Shown here: positions 1 through 8,260 of the stretch, piece by piece | Layout of the letters: every line of letters starts with the position of its first letter | Numbering within the stretch: position 1 is the stretch's first letter | Origin: UBA2386 sp046306335 | GTDB taxonomy: Bacteria; Planctomycetota; UBA1135; UBA2386 | Assembly (NCBI GenBank): GCA_046306335.1 | Contig: JBKDXM010000024.1 | Span: forward strand, 1-13,527 | Reading direction: 5' to 3' | DNA length: 13,527 nt | Made by a program: the position numbers and the translations under genes | The notes under the pieces: generated by a model | Database searches by the model: none | The model's input: only the letters and a program-made list of their open reading frames with translations | What the model was told of the DNA's origin: nothing

Positions 1-3000
1 GATCGGCGGCGAGTTTGGGTTGTAGGCCCGGCCGCACACCATCTGCGGGTTGGCGCCATTGCTGGTGCCCGAGCTCGCGCCGGTGTTCAGCGAGTAGACG
101 CTGGTGTCGGCCACCGACTCCATCGTCACCGACTCGCTCGCCGGCACGATCGTCAGCGCGCGCGTCAGCGACGCGCTGCCGCCCGGTCCGGTCGCCAGCA
201 GGCGGACGTTGAACACGGTCGTCGCGGTCGGACCCGAGAACGTCCGCGTCACCGGCGAGCCGGTCGCCTCGACCGTCGCCGGATTGTTGTCGAAGTCCCA
301 CTGCAGCGACGTGATCGTGCCCGTCGACGTGCTGGTGAAGGTCACCGTCTCGTCGGTGTACGCCGACGTCCGCGCCGCCGCGCCGACCGCCATCGTGAAG
401 TTGGCGCCGACCGGGCCGTTCGCGGTCACGCAGTTCGCGAACGTGAACACGTTCGTGCCGCCGGGGCCCGTCGCGGTCAGGCGCACGGCGAACGTGCCGG
501 CGACCGTGTAGGTGAACGTCGGGCTGGTCGCCGTCGAGTCGACGACGCCGTCGTTCTGGAAGTCCCACGCGAACGACGTCGCGCCCACCGACGTGTTGGT
601 GAACGACACCAGCAGCGGCGTCGTGCCCGACGCCGGCGTGCGCGTGAAGTTGGCGGTCACCGGGGTCAAGGCGTTGACCGCGCCGGTCTGCACGACCGTG
701 CCCGAGCCCGCCTCGTTGGTCGCGACCAGCCGCACCGTGTAGATGCCCGGCGTCACGTAGCTGAACGTCGGGTTCTGCGCCGTCGAGTCGACGACGCCGT
801 CGTTCTGGAAGTCCCACGCCCAGCTCGTCGGCGACTCCGTCGACGCGTCGGTGAACGTCACCGACAGCGGCGCGACGCCCGCCGACACGCTGGCGGTGAA
901 CGCAGCCGTCGGCGTCGTCACCACCCGGACGACGCCGACGCGGGTCGTCGTGCCCTGGCTGTTGGCGTTGCGGGCGACGAGCCGCACGTCGTAGAGGCCG
1001 GGCGCCGTGAACGTGAACGCCGGGTTCTGCGTCGTCGCGTCGACCGTGCCGTCGTCCTGGAAGTCCCACTCCCAGCCGGTCGGCAGGCCGGTCGAGGCGT
1101 CGGTGAACTGCACCGTCAGCGGGGCCGCGCCGCGCGCGACGTCGACGTCGAAGTCGGCCGCGATGCCCGACGTCTCGGCCAGGAACGACACCATCAGGTC
1201 GGTCGAGTCGCTGGCGCCGAGGTTGGTCGCCGCCGTCGCATAGACCAGCAGGCCGGACGGGAAGCTCGTGCCGGCGCCGAAGCTCGCCAGCACGGGCGTC
1301 CGCGACGCGCCGTCGGCCTCGGCACCGTCGTTCGCGGTCATGCTCAGGCGGAACGGCAGCACCGAGCCGCCGGCCAGTTGCGCGACCTCGACGAGGAACA
1401 CGTCGGCCGAGCGGTTGCCGTCCGCCTGCCGCACGACGTCGATGTTCGTCGACGACGCGACGAACGCGACGCGCGAGCCGTCCGGCGAGATCCGCGGCGA
1501 ACTGGCGACGGCGTCGCCGATGGCGTTGCCGCTCGGCGCGATGCGCTGGTTCAGCAGCGTCGACGCGCCGGTCGCGCTGTCGAACAGGTACACGTTGCCG
1601 CCGGCGGCAGCGCCCGGGCCGAGGTTGGTCGCCGCCGACTCGTAGGCGACGAGCACGCGGCCGCCGGCGCCGATCTGCACGCTGGCCGCGCCGCTGGCGC
1701 CGCCGACCGCCTCGGCGCCGCCGGCGCCGACGCTGCTGCGCGCCTTGACGAAGGTCGCGCTGCCGTCGACCGCCGCATGGAACACGTCGCGCAGGCCATT
1801 GCCGTCGGCCGCCACCAGCAGGTTGCTGGCGGCGGATTCGAACGCGATCGCGGCGCCGGTCGCGGCGAGCGCGGGCGCGGCCGAGTCGCCGTTGCCGCCC
1901 GTCGTCGGGCTCGCCGGCACGTGGCTGGCGAGCCGCGTCGCGTTGGTCAGCAGCTGCCGCACGTAGACGTCGCCGCCGCTGCCGTTGCCGTCGACGAAGC
2001 CGGCGACGAGGTTCGTCGCCGTCGAGCGGAATGCCACCAGTTCGCCGTTGCTGCCCCCGATCGCCGGCTGCGTCGACGCGCCGTTGCCGGCGGTGGCGGC
2101 GCCCGACACCGCGCTGGCCAACGTCGCCACGCCGACCTGCTGCAACTGCAGGCCGTCGAGCGCGCGCGTCGTCGTCGTCGTGTCCTCGACGACCACCACG
2201 CGATAGCGCGCGACGTACACGTCGGTCGCGCCGTTGCCGTCGGCGGGGCCGAGGTTGCTGGCGTCGGACTCGAACGCGATCAGCGCCTCGCCGACCGGCT
2301 GCGCGGTCGGATTGGCGGGGTTGAACGCGGGGTTGCGCACGAACACGAGGCTCGGCCGGCGCGAGCCGCCGTTGCCGGCGACGGGGCTGCCGCCGGCGCG
2401 GCTCACGAGCGTCACGTCCCGCACCGCCTGCGTGCACGAGGTGACGCGGCCGCTGGCGTTCCAGTCGCTGATCTCGCGCAGGAACGCCGCCGAGCCGCCC
2501 GGCACCGTGCGGCGGACGCCGTCGCGGTCCTCCGGCTCGTCGATGCCGTCGTGGTCGTCGTCGGCCGCGCCATTGCGGCCGCCGACCGTCGGCAGCACGC
2601 CCGAGTCGAGCGCCCAGATCACGCGTTCGTCGGTGGTGAAGTGGTTGGGCTCGCCGGTCGGGATCAGCGTCGCCCGCTGCGCCAGTTGCGCGACGGTGTC
2701 GGTGCGCATGTCGAAGTTCGCGGCCGGCACCTTCCACGTCGCGAGCGGCACGGTGGTCGCGCCGAAGTGGCACGGCGCGCAGGTCGAGCCGTCGAGGGCC
2801 GGGAAGCCTGGGCCAGGGGGCGGACCGGCGTGCGGCTGCGGCACGGCCGCGGTCGCCGACGAGACGAAGGCCTGCGTCGTCGGCGACTGCATGCTGTGGC
2901 ACGTCGTGCAGCGCGGATGGCGGAACTTGCCGGCGAGCGACTGGCTGAAGGCGCGGCGTTCGATGTCCTGCGCCGACACCGCGGCGAGGAACACGTCGCT

Positions 3001-3333
3001 GGCGCCGTTGCCGTCGGTCGCGCCGTCGCGCGACAGCCGGCCGCCGGCGCCGTCGGCGTTGTCGGCCGCGGCCGACGTGGTGAAGGCGACCAGCGCCACC
3101 TCGCGCTGCGGGTTGTCCCCGAACGCCGGCAGCACGAAGCCGGCGACCGCATGTTCGCCGACCGGCGCCGATGGCCGCACGCCGAGGTCGACGCCCACCG
3201 GGAGGTTGGCGCTGGCGATCGTCGTGTTCGGCGGTTGGCCGTCGGGCGGCAGGTTCTTGCCGAGCCCCGAAGAGCACGAGTTCAGCCAGACGAGTACGAG
3301 CGTGAACAGGGCGAGGACGAGCGGGATCGGCAT
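1..3333 (-). CDS. Large multidomain lipoprotein: dihaem cytochrome c segment, PD40 beta-propeller, four PKD domains (C-terminus beyond window)
   Basis: At least 1111 residues are visible and the frame is open to the left edge, so the gene is partial at its 3' end. The start is the ATG at 3333. It begins a lipoprotein signal whose hydrophobic stretch ends LNSC (C20). A short propeller-like segment follows (about 70-120, with DGNGASDVF). Then come two haem c motifs, CTTCH at 142-146 (preceded by HPR) and CAPCH at 185-189, and a calcium-binding-like Asp-rich stretch near 258-270 (DDDHDGIDEPED). A PD40/TolB-like propeller covers about 300-720, with repeated GNGxxDVF/Y and AFES.A.NL motifs and SPDGSRVAF near 620. 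Four PKD domains span about 725-1062, each with a WDF motif. A DNRLRE-like region starts near 1074 (ADTSVYS). The mature protein should be membrane-anchored and extracytoplasmic, with haem attached in the periplasm. Electron transfer, haem-based sensing or surface adhesion are all possible; substrate and partners are unknown. No Shine-Dalgarno sequence precedes the ATG. Confidence 0.85.
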   Translation of the reverse strand, partial: MPIPLVLALFTLVLVWLNSCSSGLGKNLPPDGQPPNTTIASANLPVGVDLGVRPSAPVGEHAVAGFVLPAFGDNPQREVALVAFTTSAAADNADGAGGRLSRDGATDGNGASDVFLAAVSAQDIERRAFSQSLAGKFRHPRCTTCHSMQSPTTQAFVSSATAAVPQPHAGPPPGPGFPALDGSTCAPCHFGATTVPLATWKVPAANFDMRTDTVAQLAQRATLIPTGEPNHFTTDERVIWALDSGVLPTVGGRNGAADDDHDGIDEPEDRDGVRRTVPGGSAAFLREISDWNASGRVTSCTQAVRDVTLVSRAGGSPVAGNGGSRRPSLVFVRNPAFNPANPTAQPVGEALIAFESDASNLGPADGNGATDVYVARYRVVVVEDTTTTTRALDGLQLQQVGVATLASAVSGAATAGNGASTQPAIGGSNGELVAFRSTATNLVAGFVDGNGSGGDVYVRQLLTNATRLASHVPASPTTGGNGDSAAPALAATGAAIAFESAASNLLVAADGNGLRDVFHAAVDGSATFVKARSSVGAGGAEAVGGASGAASVQIGAGGRVLVAYESAATNLGPGAAAGGNVYLFDSATGASTLLNQRIAPSGNAIGDAVASSPRISPDGSRVAFVASSTNIDVVRQADGNRSADVFLVEVAQLAGGSVLPFRLSMTANDGAEADGASRTPVLASFGAGTSFPSGLLVYATAATNLGASDSTDLMVSFLAETSGIAADFDVDVARGAAPLTVQFTDASTGLPTGWEWDFQDDGTVDATTQNPAFTFTAPGLYDVRLVARNANSQGTTTRVGVVRVVTTPTAAFTASVSAGVAPLSVTFTDASTESPTSWAWDFQNDGVVDSTAQNPTFSYVTPGIYTVRLVATNEAGSGTVVQTGAVNALTPVTANFTRTPASGTTPLLVSFTNTSVGATSFAWDFQNDGVVDSTATSPTFTYTVAGTFAVRLTATGPGGTNVFTFANCVTANGPVGANFTMAVGAAARTSAYTDETVTFTSTSTGTITSLQWDFDNNPATVEATGSPVTRTFSGPTATTVFNVRLLATGPGGSASLTRALTIVPASESVTMESVADTSVYSLNTGASSGTSNGANPQMVCGRAYNPNSPPI
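529..819. repeat. Pair of identical 42-bp direct repeats in PKD-coding DNA
   Basis: The 42 bases at 529-570 recur without a mismatch at 778-819, an offset of 249 bp or exactly 83 codons. They encode the WDFQNDGVVDSTA core of the third and second PKD domains of the minus-strand lipoprotein. A clearly diverged equivalent lies near 1030-1070 in the first PKD domain. Identity at synonymous positions points to recent domain duplication or gene conversion. Confidence 0.9.
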
Positions 3334-3403
3334 GGCGGCGGGCGCGCGGACGGGCAGGCGGCAGCGTAGCGGTCGCGCGGCGACGGAACGACCGGCGACG
3401 ACG

Positions 3404-3433
3404 TTGGCGTCCCGTCCGCAGCCGACCGATACT
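3404..3433 (+). promoter_or_regulatory. Possible sigma70-type promoter for the MORN-peroxiredoxin/kinase pair
   Basis: TTGGCG (3404-3409) and GATACT (3428-3433) are separated by 18 bp. Each hexamer matches 4 of 6 consensus bases. The -10 lies about 30 bp upstream of the ATG at 3463 and is locally AT-richer than its surroundings. It sits in the 129-bp region (3334-3462) between two divergent genes. No convincing counterpart was found for the minus-strand gene. This is a motif match only. Confidence 0.35.
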
Positions 3434-3462
3434 GCGCCGGCCCTGCGCGGCCCACGCACGCC

Positions 3463-5178
3463 ATGAATCCTCGCCTCCCCGCGTTCCTGCTGTGCGTCGG
3501 CCTGCTGGCCCCGGCGTGCAAGTTCCTCGTGCAGCAGCTCGTCGACTACACGGAGACGTGGTCGAGCGGACTGCCCAAGAGCCGCGGCCAGCTGTTCGAC
3601 GGCAAGCAGTCCGGCGACTGGGTCTTCTACTACGAGTCGGGCAAGCCGCGGGCCAAGGGTCGCTACGACGGCGATCGGCAGCGCGGTCCGTGGACGTACT
3701 ACTACGAGAACGGCGTCGTCGAGCGCGCTGGCGCGTTCGACGACCAGGGCCTGCGCACCGGCGAGTGGCAGCTGCAGCACCCCGACCAGACGCCGCAGGC
3801 GCGCGGCAGCTACGTCGCCGACTGCGAGGACGGCCCGTGGCAGTTCTTCGCCGCCGACGGCGCCTTGGAGCGGCGGGGCGAGTACGACGCCGGCCAGCTG
3901 TCCGGCCATTGGGAGTACTGCCAGAAGGGCGGCAAGCCGCGCGCGGCGGGGACGTACCACCGCGGCCAGCGCCTGGGCCTGTGGCGCATCAGCGACGAGC
4001 AGGGCAACGAGACCGAACAGGACTTCGGCGGCCGTCCCGGCGTGGCGATCGTGCGCGAGTGGTGGCCGGGCGGCGCGCTGCGCCGCGTCGGCGTGACGCA
4101 GGACGGCGCGCCGACGGGGCGCTGGACCAGCTGGCACGACAACGGCCGCCTCCGCTTCTGCTGCACGCTCGCCGGCAATGCGCCCGCCGGCGTGTTCGAG
4201 GCGCGCGATCCCGAGGGCGCGATCCTGGCGCAGGGCCGCTTCGACGCCGGCCTGATCGCCCCCGGCGGCGTCGGACTCGCCGGCGGCCAATCGCGCCCGC
4301 TGGTCGCCGGCCCCCTGCCGCCGCCGCCGGACGCAGCACCGTGGGCTGCGGCAGCGGCGTTGGCGACCCTGGCGCCCGAGGCGCTGGTCGCGGCCTGCCT
4401 CGCCGAGCTGCGCGCGCCCGCCGATCCGGTCGCCGTCGCCGCCAAGCCGCCGCTGCGGACGCCCGCTGCCGCCGCGCCGTCGCCCGCGGCCGCCGCGCAG
4501 ACGGTGGCCGCCATCGACGCCGAGCCGACGCGGGCGCCGGCGGCGATGCAGCCCGATCTGACAGTCAGCCAGCGGCGCGAGATGCAGGACTACGTCGCCG
4601 AGTACACCGACGGCCCGCGCCCGGGCGCCGCCGGGAACCTGCTCGACAAGTACCGCACGTCGCCGACGGCCGCGAAGCCGGCGGGCGCCGGCGAGCGCAA
4701 GGAGTGGTACGGCCGGCAGCTGCCGTTCACGACGATGCGCGGCGTCGACGGCAAGGACGTCGACCTGACGCAGTTCCGCGGCCAGAAGCGCGTGCTGCTG
4801 GTCGTGCTGCGCGGCTTCCGCGGCGAGGTCTGCACGTACTGCATCGCGCAGACCAAGGCGCTGGAGCAGTCGCGCGACAAGCTGCAGCAGCTCGGCGTCG
4901 AGGTGCTGGTGATCTACCCCGGACCGCGCGAGAACGAGAAGGCGTTCGAGGACGCCTACAAGCAGGTCTTCGGCGCGGGCGCGCCGCCGTACCGCGTGTT
5001 CTACGACCCCGACCTGTCGCTGGTCGCGCAACTGGAGATCGCCGGCGACCTCGCTTCGCCGTCGACGCTCGTGATCGGTCTCGATGGCGCGATCGAGTAC
5101 TTCTACAAGGGCGAGCACAAGGCCGACCGGCCGGCGACGCGCAACCTGCTGGAGAAGATCGAGGGCATGCGCAAGTGA
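3463..5178 (+). CDS. Lipoprotein with MORN_2-like repeats fused to a peroxiredoxin/thioredoxin-fold domain
   Basis: This 571-residue protein starts at ATG 3463 with a lipoprotein signal and lipobox LAPAC (C19). Residues about 51-260 hold some nine repeats with a 24-25 residue period, of the form GxWxxYYxxGxxxxxGxY. Examples start at 51, 75, 100, 124, 148, 172, 219 and 243. They resemble the MORN_2/YwqK antitoxin-type repeat. A low-complexity Ala/Pro linker covers about 265-365. The C-terminal 415-571 is an AhpC/TSA-type redoxin: a beta strand (LLVVLRGFRG) leads into C457-T-Y-C460, then VLVIYPGP, a YDPD turn and a PSTLVIG strand with DG and FYKGEH after it. C457 is in the position of a peroxidatic or CxxC nucleophile. 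The protein should be lipid-anchored outside the inner membrane and act in thiol redox chemistry or peroxide reduction, with the repeats as a binding surface. The exact reaction is not determined. Its stop overlaps the start of the downstream kinase. Confidence 0.88.
   Translation: MNPRLPAFLLCVGLLAPACKFLVQQLVDYTETWSSGLPKSRGQLFDGKQSGDWVFYYESGKPRAKGRYDGDRQRGPWTYYYENGVVERAGAFDDQGLRTGEWQLQHPDQTPQARGSYVADCEDGPWQFFAADGALERRGEYDAGQLSGHWEYCQKGGKPRAAGTYHRGQRLGLWRISDEQGNETEQDFGGRPGVAIVREWWPGGALRRVGVTQDGAPTGRWTSWHDNGRLRFCCTLAGNAPAGVFEARDPEGAILAQGRFDAGLIAPGGVGLAGGQSRPLVAGPLPPPPDAAPWAAAAALATLAPEALVAACLAELRAPADPVAVAAKPPLRTPAAAAPSPAAAAQTVAAIDAEPTRAPAAMQPDLTVSQRREMQDYVAEYTDGPRPGAAGNLLDKYRTSPTAAKPAGAGERKEWYGRQLPFTTMRGVDGKDVDLTQFRGQKRVLLVVLRGFRGEVCTYCIAQTKALEQSRDKLQQLGVEVLVIYPGPRENEKAFEDAYKQVFGAGAPPYRVFYDPDLSLVAQLEIAGDLASPSTLVIGLDGAIEYFYKGEHKADRPATRNLLEKIEGMRK
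5161..5178 (+). promoter_or_regulatory. Translational coupling site with internal ribosome binding site
   Basis: GAGG at 5161-5164 lies 10 nt before a GTG at 5175. The GTG overlaps the TGA of the upstream gene as GTGA (5175-5178). This is the only Shine-Dalgarno-like element seen at a start in the window. It decides the kinase start, because the frame stays open far upstream but encodes only Arg-rich shadow sequence there. Confidence 0.6.
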
Positions 5179-7292
5179 GCGGCCAGGGCAGCGACGACGA
5201 CGACCTCGCCAGCACGCGGCCATCGCTGTCGCTGCCGCGCATTCCCGGGGTCGTCCTGCAGCACGAGATCGCCCGCGGCGGCATGGGCGTCGTCTACCGG
5301 GGCCGCCAGGACTACATCGACCGCGACGTCGCGGTGAAGCTGTTGTCGGCGGAGTTGACCGACCGCGCGTTCGTCGCGCGGTTCCGGCGCGAGGCCAAGA
5401 TCCTCGCCGGCATCGACCATCCCAACATCGTGCGCTGCCACTTCGCCGGCCAGACCGACGACGGCAACAGCTACCTGGTGATGGAGTTCATCGCCGGCGC
5501 CAGCTTGAAGCGCCACATCGCCGAGCACGGCGCGATGCCGGTGGCGACCGCGCTGCGGGTGCTGCTCGCGCTCGTGCAGGCGCTCGACCACGCGCACCAG
5601 CTCGGCGTCATCCATCGCGACGTCAAGCCGGAGAACATCCTGCTGGCGGAGACGAAGGCGACGCCCGTCGACGTGGGCTTCCCGTACGTGCCGAAGATCG
5701 TCGACCTCGGCCTCGCCCGCGCCAGCGAGGGCACCGGCAGCTTCGGCGTCACCTCGCCCGGCTCGGTGATGGGCACGCCGGCGACGATGTCGCCCGAGCA
5801 GTTCGACGAACCCGACGCAGTCGACTTCCGCAGCGACGTCTACGGGCTCGGCTGCGTGCTGCACGAGATGCTCGCCGGTCGCCCGGCGTTCGAGGCGAAG
5901 AAGCTGACCGTCCTGTTCGCGCAGAAGCGCTCGCCGACGCCGCCCGATCCGTGCGCGGCGAACACGGCGATCCCGGCGGCGGTCGGCGCGCTGGCGCAGT
6001 GGATGCTGGCGACGGATCGCGCGGCGCGGCCCGCCAGCTACGCAGCGCTCGCGGCGCGCATCCGCGAACTGCTCGACGATCCCGAGGTCGCGGCCGGCGG
6101 CGACCGCGAGGCCACCCGCATCAGCCGGCGGCCGTTGCCGGCGGTCGCGGCGCGCGCGCCGCGGCGCGGTGGCCGGCTCGCGCTCGCCAGCGCCGCCGTG
6201 GTGGCGGCGGCGGCGGGCGTCTGGCTGGCGCTGGGCGCCGGCGGCGGGGCGGGCGACGACGCCGGCGCGGTCGACGCTCCGCCCGCTCCGGCGATCGCCA
6301 CCGGTCCGGCCGCGCCGGCGCCGACCAACGTGCGCGTCGACGGCCCGTTGACGGTCGACCTCGGCGGCGAGGTCGAGCTGACCGCGCGGGCCGAGGCGGC
6401 TGCCGGCGCGGCCCTGCGGTATGCCTGGACGATTCCCGCGGCGTTCGCCGTGCCCCGCGGCCCGATCGACGCGGCGACGCTGCGCCTGGAGGTGCGCAAC
6501 GGGCTGCCGGGCATCGAGGTTCCGGTCGAGGTCGCGGTTCGCGCTGGCGACAGCAAGGCGGTCGTCGGCGCGCACGCAGTCCGCATCGCCGACGCGCCGC
6601 CCGGCCAAGCGCTGCGCGGCGCCACGCAGCTGGGCGCGGCGTGGCTGCGCGATCGCCTCGACGCCGCGTGGGTCGAGGTGCCCGACGACATCGCCGGGTT
6701 GTCGTGCATGGCGGGGACCGAGCGCCGCACCTTGCACCGTGCGCTCGGCGACGATGCGTACTGGGAATGGTCCGGTGCCCTGGAGTCGGCCGAAGCCGAG
6801 GGCACGCCGTTCGCGGTCGTCGCTGTGCGCTTCCGCTGGGCGACGTCCGCGCTCCAGGTCGAGTGCCGGCGGCAAGGCCCCGAGGGTTTGTCGTGGACGA
6901 TGGCTGCCACGGCGATCGACTTCGCCGACGGCGAGGCCGCGCGGCGGGCGTTCGAATCCCGGTTGCAGCAGGTCCGCGAACGCGTCGCCCCCGTCGATCC
7001 AGGCCCGGAGACGCGGCGGGCGCTCGCGCCGCCGCTGCTGCAGGCCTACCAGCAGCCGCCGCTGATGTCCGACGATGCCAAGGCCGACTGGGAGCCGCGC
7101 GGCTGGTTCACCGTGCGCCGGGTCGGTGGCGAGCTGCAGGCGCAGGTCGGCGTCGACAACAAGCGCCCGGATGGCGAGCTCGTCGCCGAGTCGCGCAGCG
7201 AATGGGCCAAGCTGCCCGCGCCTGCTGGCCCGTGCTGGGTCGAGCTGGTCGTCGACAAGGGCATCGGCCGCTTCTTCCTGACGAGCCGGTGA
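5175..7292 (+). CDS. Transmembrane Hanks-type serine/threonine protein kinase with Ig/PKD-like ectodomain
   Basis: The product has 705 residues from GTG 5175. The cytoplasmic kinase domain (about 25-300) has the glycine loop RGGMGVVY (34-41), the ATP lysine in VAVK (K55), the helix-C glutamate E73, the catalytic loop HRDVKPEN (147-154), DLG (178-180) in place of DFG, and SPE (206-208) for APE. All catalytic residues are present, so it should be active. A basic stretch (R312-R333) precedes one transmembrane helix at about 334-356. Outside the membrane an acidic, Ala/Pro-rich linker leads to an Ig/PKD-like domain (about 383-473, with YAWTIP). A C-terminal region (475-705) follows that I do not recognise; it contains C511, C564 and C687. 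In this family, autophosphorylation follows signal detection by the ectodomain. Translational coupling to the redoxin lipoprotein suggests that protein is the sensed partner or co-sensor, which is inference. Confidence 0.92.
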   Translation: MSGQGSDDDDLASTRPSLSLPRIPGVVLQHEIARGGMGVVYRGRQDYIDRDVAVKLLSAELTDRAFVARFRREAKILAGIDHPNIVRCHFAGQTDDGNSYLVMEFIAGASLKRHIAEHGAMPVATALRVLLALVQALDHAHQLGVIHRDVKPENILLAETKATPVDVGFPYVPKIVDLGLARASEGTGSFGVTSPGSVMGTPATMSPEQFDEPDAVDFRSDVYGLGCVLHEMLAGRPAFEAKKLTVLFAQKRSPTPPDPCAANTAIPAAVGALAQWMLATDRAARPASYAALAARIRELLDDPEVAAGGDREATRISRRPLPAVAARAPRRGGRLALASAAVVAAAAGVWLALGAGGGAGDDAGAVDAPPAPAIATGPAAPAPTNVRVDGPLTVDLGGEVELTARAEAAAGAALRYAWTIPAAFAVPRGPIDAATLRLEVRNGLPGIEVPVEVAVRAGDSKAVVGAHAVRIADAPPGQALRGATQLGAAWLRDRLDAAWVEVPDDIAGLSCMAGTERRTLHRALGDDAYWEWSGALESAEAEGTPFAVVAVRFRWATSALQVECRRQGPEGLSWTMAATAIDFADGEAARRAFESRLQQVRERVAPVDPGPETRRALAPPLLQAYQQPPLMSDDAKADWEPRGWFTVRRVGGELQAQVGVDNKRPDGELVAESRSEWAKLPAPAGPCWVELVVDKGIGRFFLTSR

Positions 7293-7342
7293 CGTCGCGC
7301 GCGCGGCGGCTGGTACCCGCGTTGCGTCGTCTTGGCGAGCCC

Positions 7343-7354
7343 TGAGCCGGCTCA
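7343..7354. other. 12-bp perfect palindrome at a convergent gene end
   Basis: TGAGCCGGCTCA reads the same on both strands and includes the stop codon of the minus-strand porin gene (7352-7354). It lies about 50 bp after the kinase stop, in the only spacer between the two convergent genes. It could help transcription end from both sides, but there is no loop and no T-tract, so it is not a standard intrinsic terminator. Confidence 0.35.
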
Positions 7355-8170
7355 GAACGTCCAGGCGACGCCGAGCGTGAACCAGATCGGATCGGAGTCG
7401 ATGCCGATCTGCGCGAACCAGTCGTCGATGCCGTTGTCGACGATCAGCGAGCCGTGCAAGCCGGCGCGCAGCGCGGTGCGGGCGTCGCACTGCCAGTTGA
7501 CCACCGCTTCGCCGCGCAGGTCGGCGAGGCCCGCCTGGCCCGTCGTGCCGTACATCCACGCCGCCTGCGCCTCGCTGACGTAGCCGAGCGAGCCGTCGAG
7601 CGCGAGGCTCCACGCGCCGCCGAGCGGAATGCCTTCGCGGATGCCGCCGCGGTAGTACCCGCCGCGCACTTCGTCGAAGTCGTAGTGCAGCGCGAGGTAC
7701 GGCGTCGCTTCCAGCACTTCGACGCTGGCGATCGCGAACGCCTCGCTGGTGCTGCCGCGCTCGGTCGCCGCCGGCGAGCCGGTGATGAACTCCAGGCCGT
7801 TGGGCAGGGTGTAGTTGTGCACGCCGACGCGCAGCGCCGCCGGACCGACCTGACGCTGCCACGCCGCGACGGTCTCGATCTGCGTGAAGCGGCCGGCGTG
7901 GCCGTCGGGGAACCACGCGTCGCCGGTGTCGTTGCGCAGGTCCATGTTGGCGTCGACTTCGAGGCCGAGGGTGCCCGCGGCGCGCGTCGGCAGGGCCACG
8001 GCCATCTTCGGCTGCAGCACCGGTGCGTCGACGAGCGTCATGCCGCGGTGCACGAACCGGCTCGCCACCTGCGCGCCGACGCCGACCTGGGGCTTGGCGT
8101 CGGCGGGCACGATGCACGCGCCGGCGCCGAGGGAGACGAACAGAAGGGAGGCGGTGAGTCGGCGGTTCAT
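7352..8170 (-). CDS. TorF-like putative outer-membrane porin
   Basis: This 272-residue protein starts at ATG 8170. It has a cleavable signal peptide of about 25 residues, with likely cleavage after ADA (25). A GAGAC sequence at 16-20 is a weaker lipobox alternative. The mature N-terminus VGAQVASRFVHRGMTL matches the opening strand of the TIGR02001/TorF putative porin family, in which an S-x-Y/F-x-x-RG motif is typical. Alternating hydrophobic and aromatic strands continue through the protein, and it ends in WTF, the aromatic C-terminal signature of outer-membrane barrels. The length suits the family. It should form a small outer-membrane barrel; the transported solute is unknown. It lies 90 bp downstream of the DUF4097-type gene on the same strand and may be co-transcribed with it. 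No Shine-Dalgarno sequence is visible. Confidence 0.75.
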   Translation of the reverse strand: MNRRLTASLLFVSLGAGACIVPADAKPQVGVGAQVASRFVHRGMTLVDAPVLQPKMAVALPTRAAGTLGLEVDANMDLRNDTGDAWFPDGHAGRFTQIETVAAWQRQVGPAALRVGVHNYTLPNGLEFITGSPAATERGSTSEAFAIASVEVLEATPYLALHYDFDEVRGGYYRGGIREGIPLGGAWSLALDGSLGYVSEAQAAWMYGTTGQAGLADLRGEAVVNWQCDARTALRAGLHGSLIVDNGIDDWFAQIGIDSDPIWFTLGVAWTF

Positions 8171-8260
8171 GGGCGGGCGGCGCGAGACGGCAGGCCGCCG
8201 AGTCTCGGTCGCCGCCGCAACCGATGCAACGACGCGCTGCGCCCGCCGTCGGCCGGCGAA

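Noticed and set aside
1378..3369. 663-codon plus-strand open frame
   Set aside because: It is antisense to the dihaem/PKD lipoprotein, is dominated by Arg/Ala/Gly/Val with no domain, and exists because of the high GC3 content.
3492..5174. Long in-frame extension upstream of the kinase
   Set aside because: The frame is open, but its translation is Arg-rich and lies out of frame inside the MORN-redoxin gene; the GTG at 5175 with GTGA overlap and GAGG is a better start.
6950..6966. tRNA TPsiC-like sequence (GTTCGAATCCCGG)
   Set aside because: It lies inside the kinase coding region, and no acceptor, D or anticodon arms fit around it.
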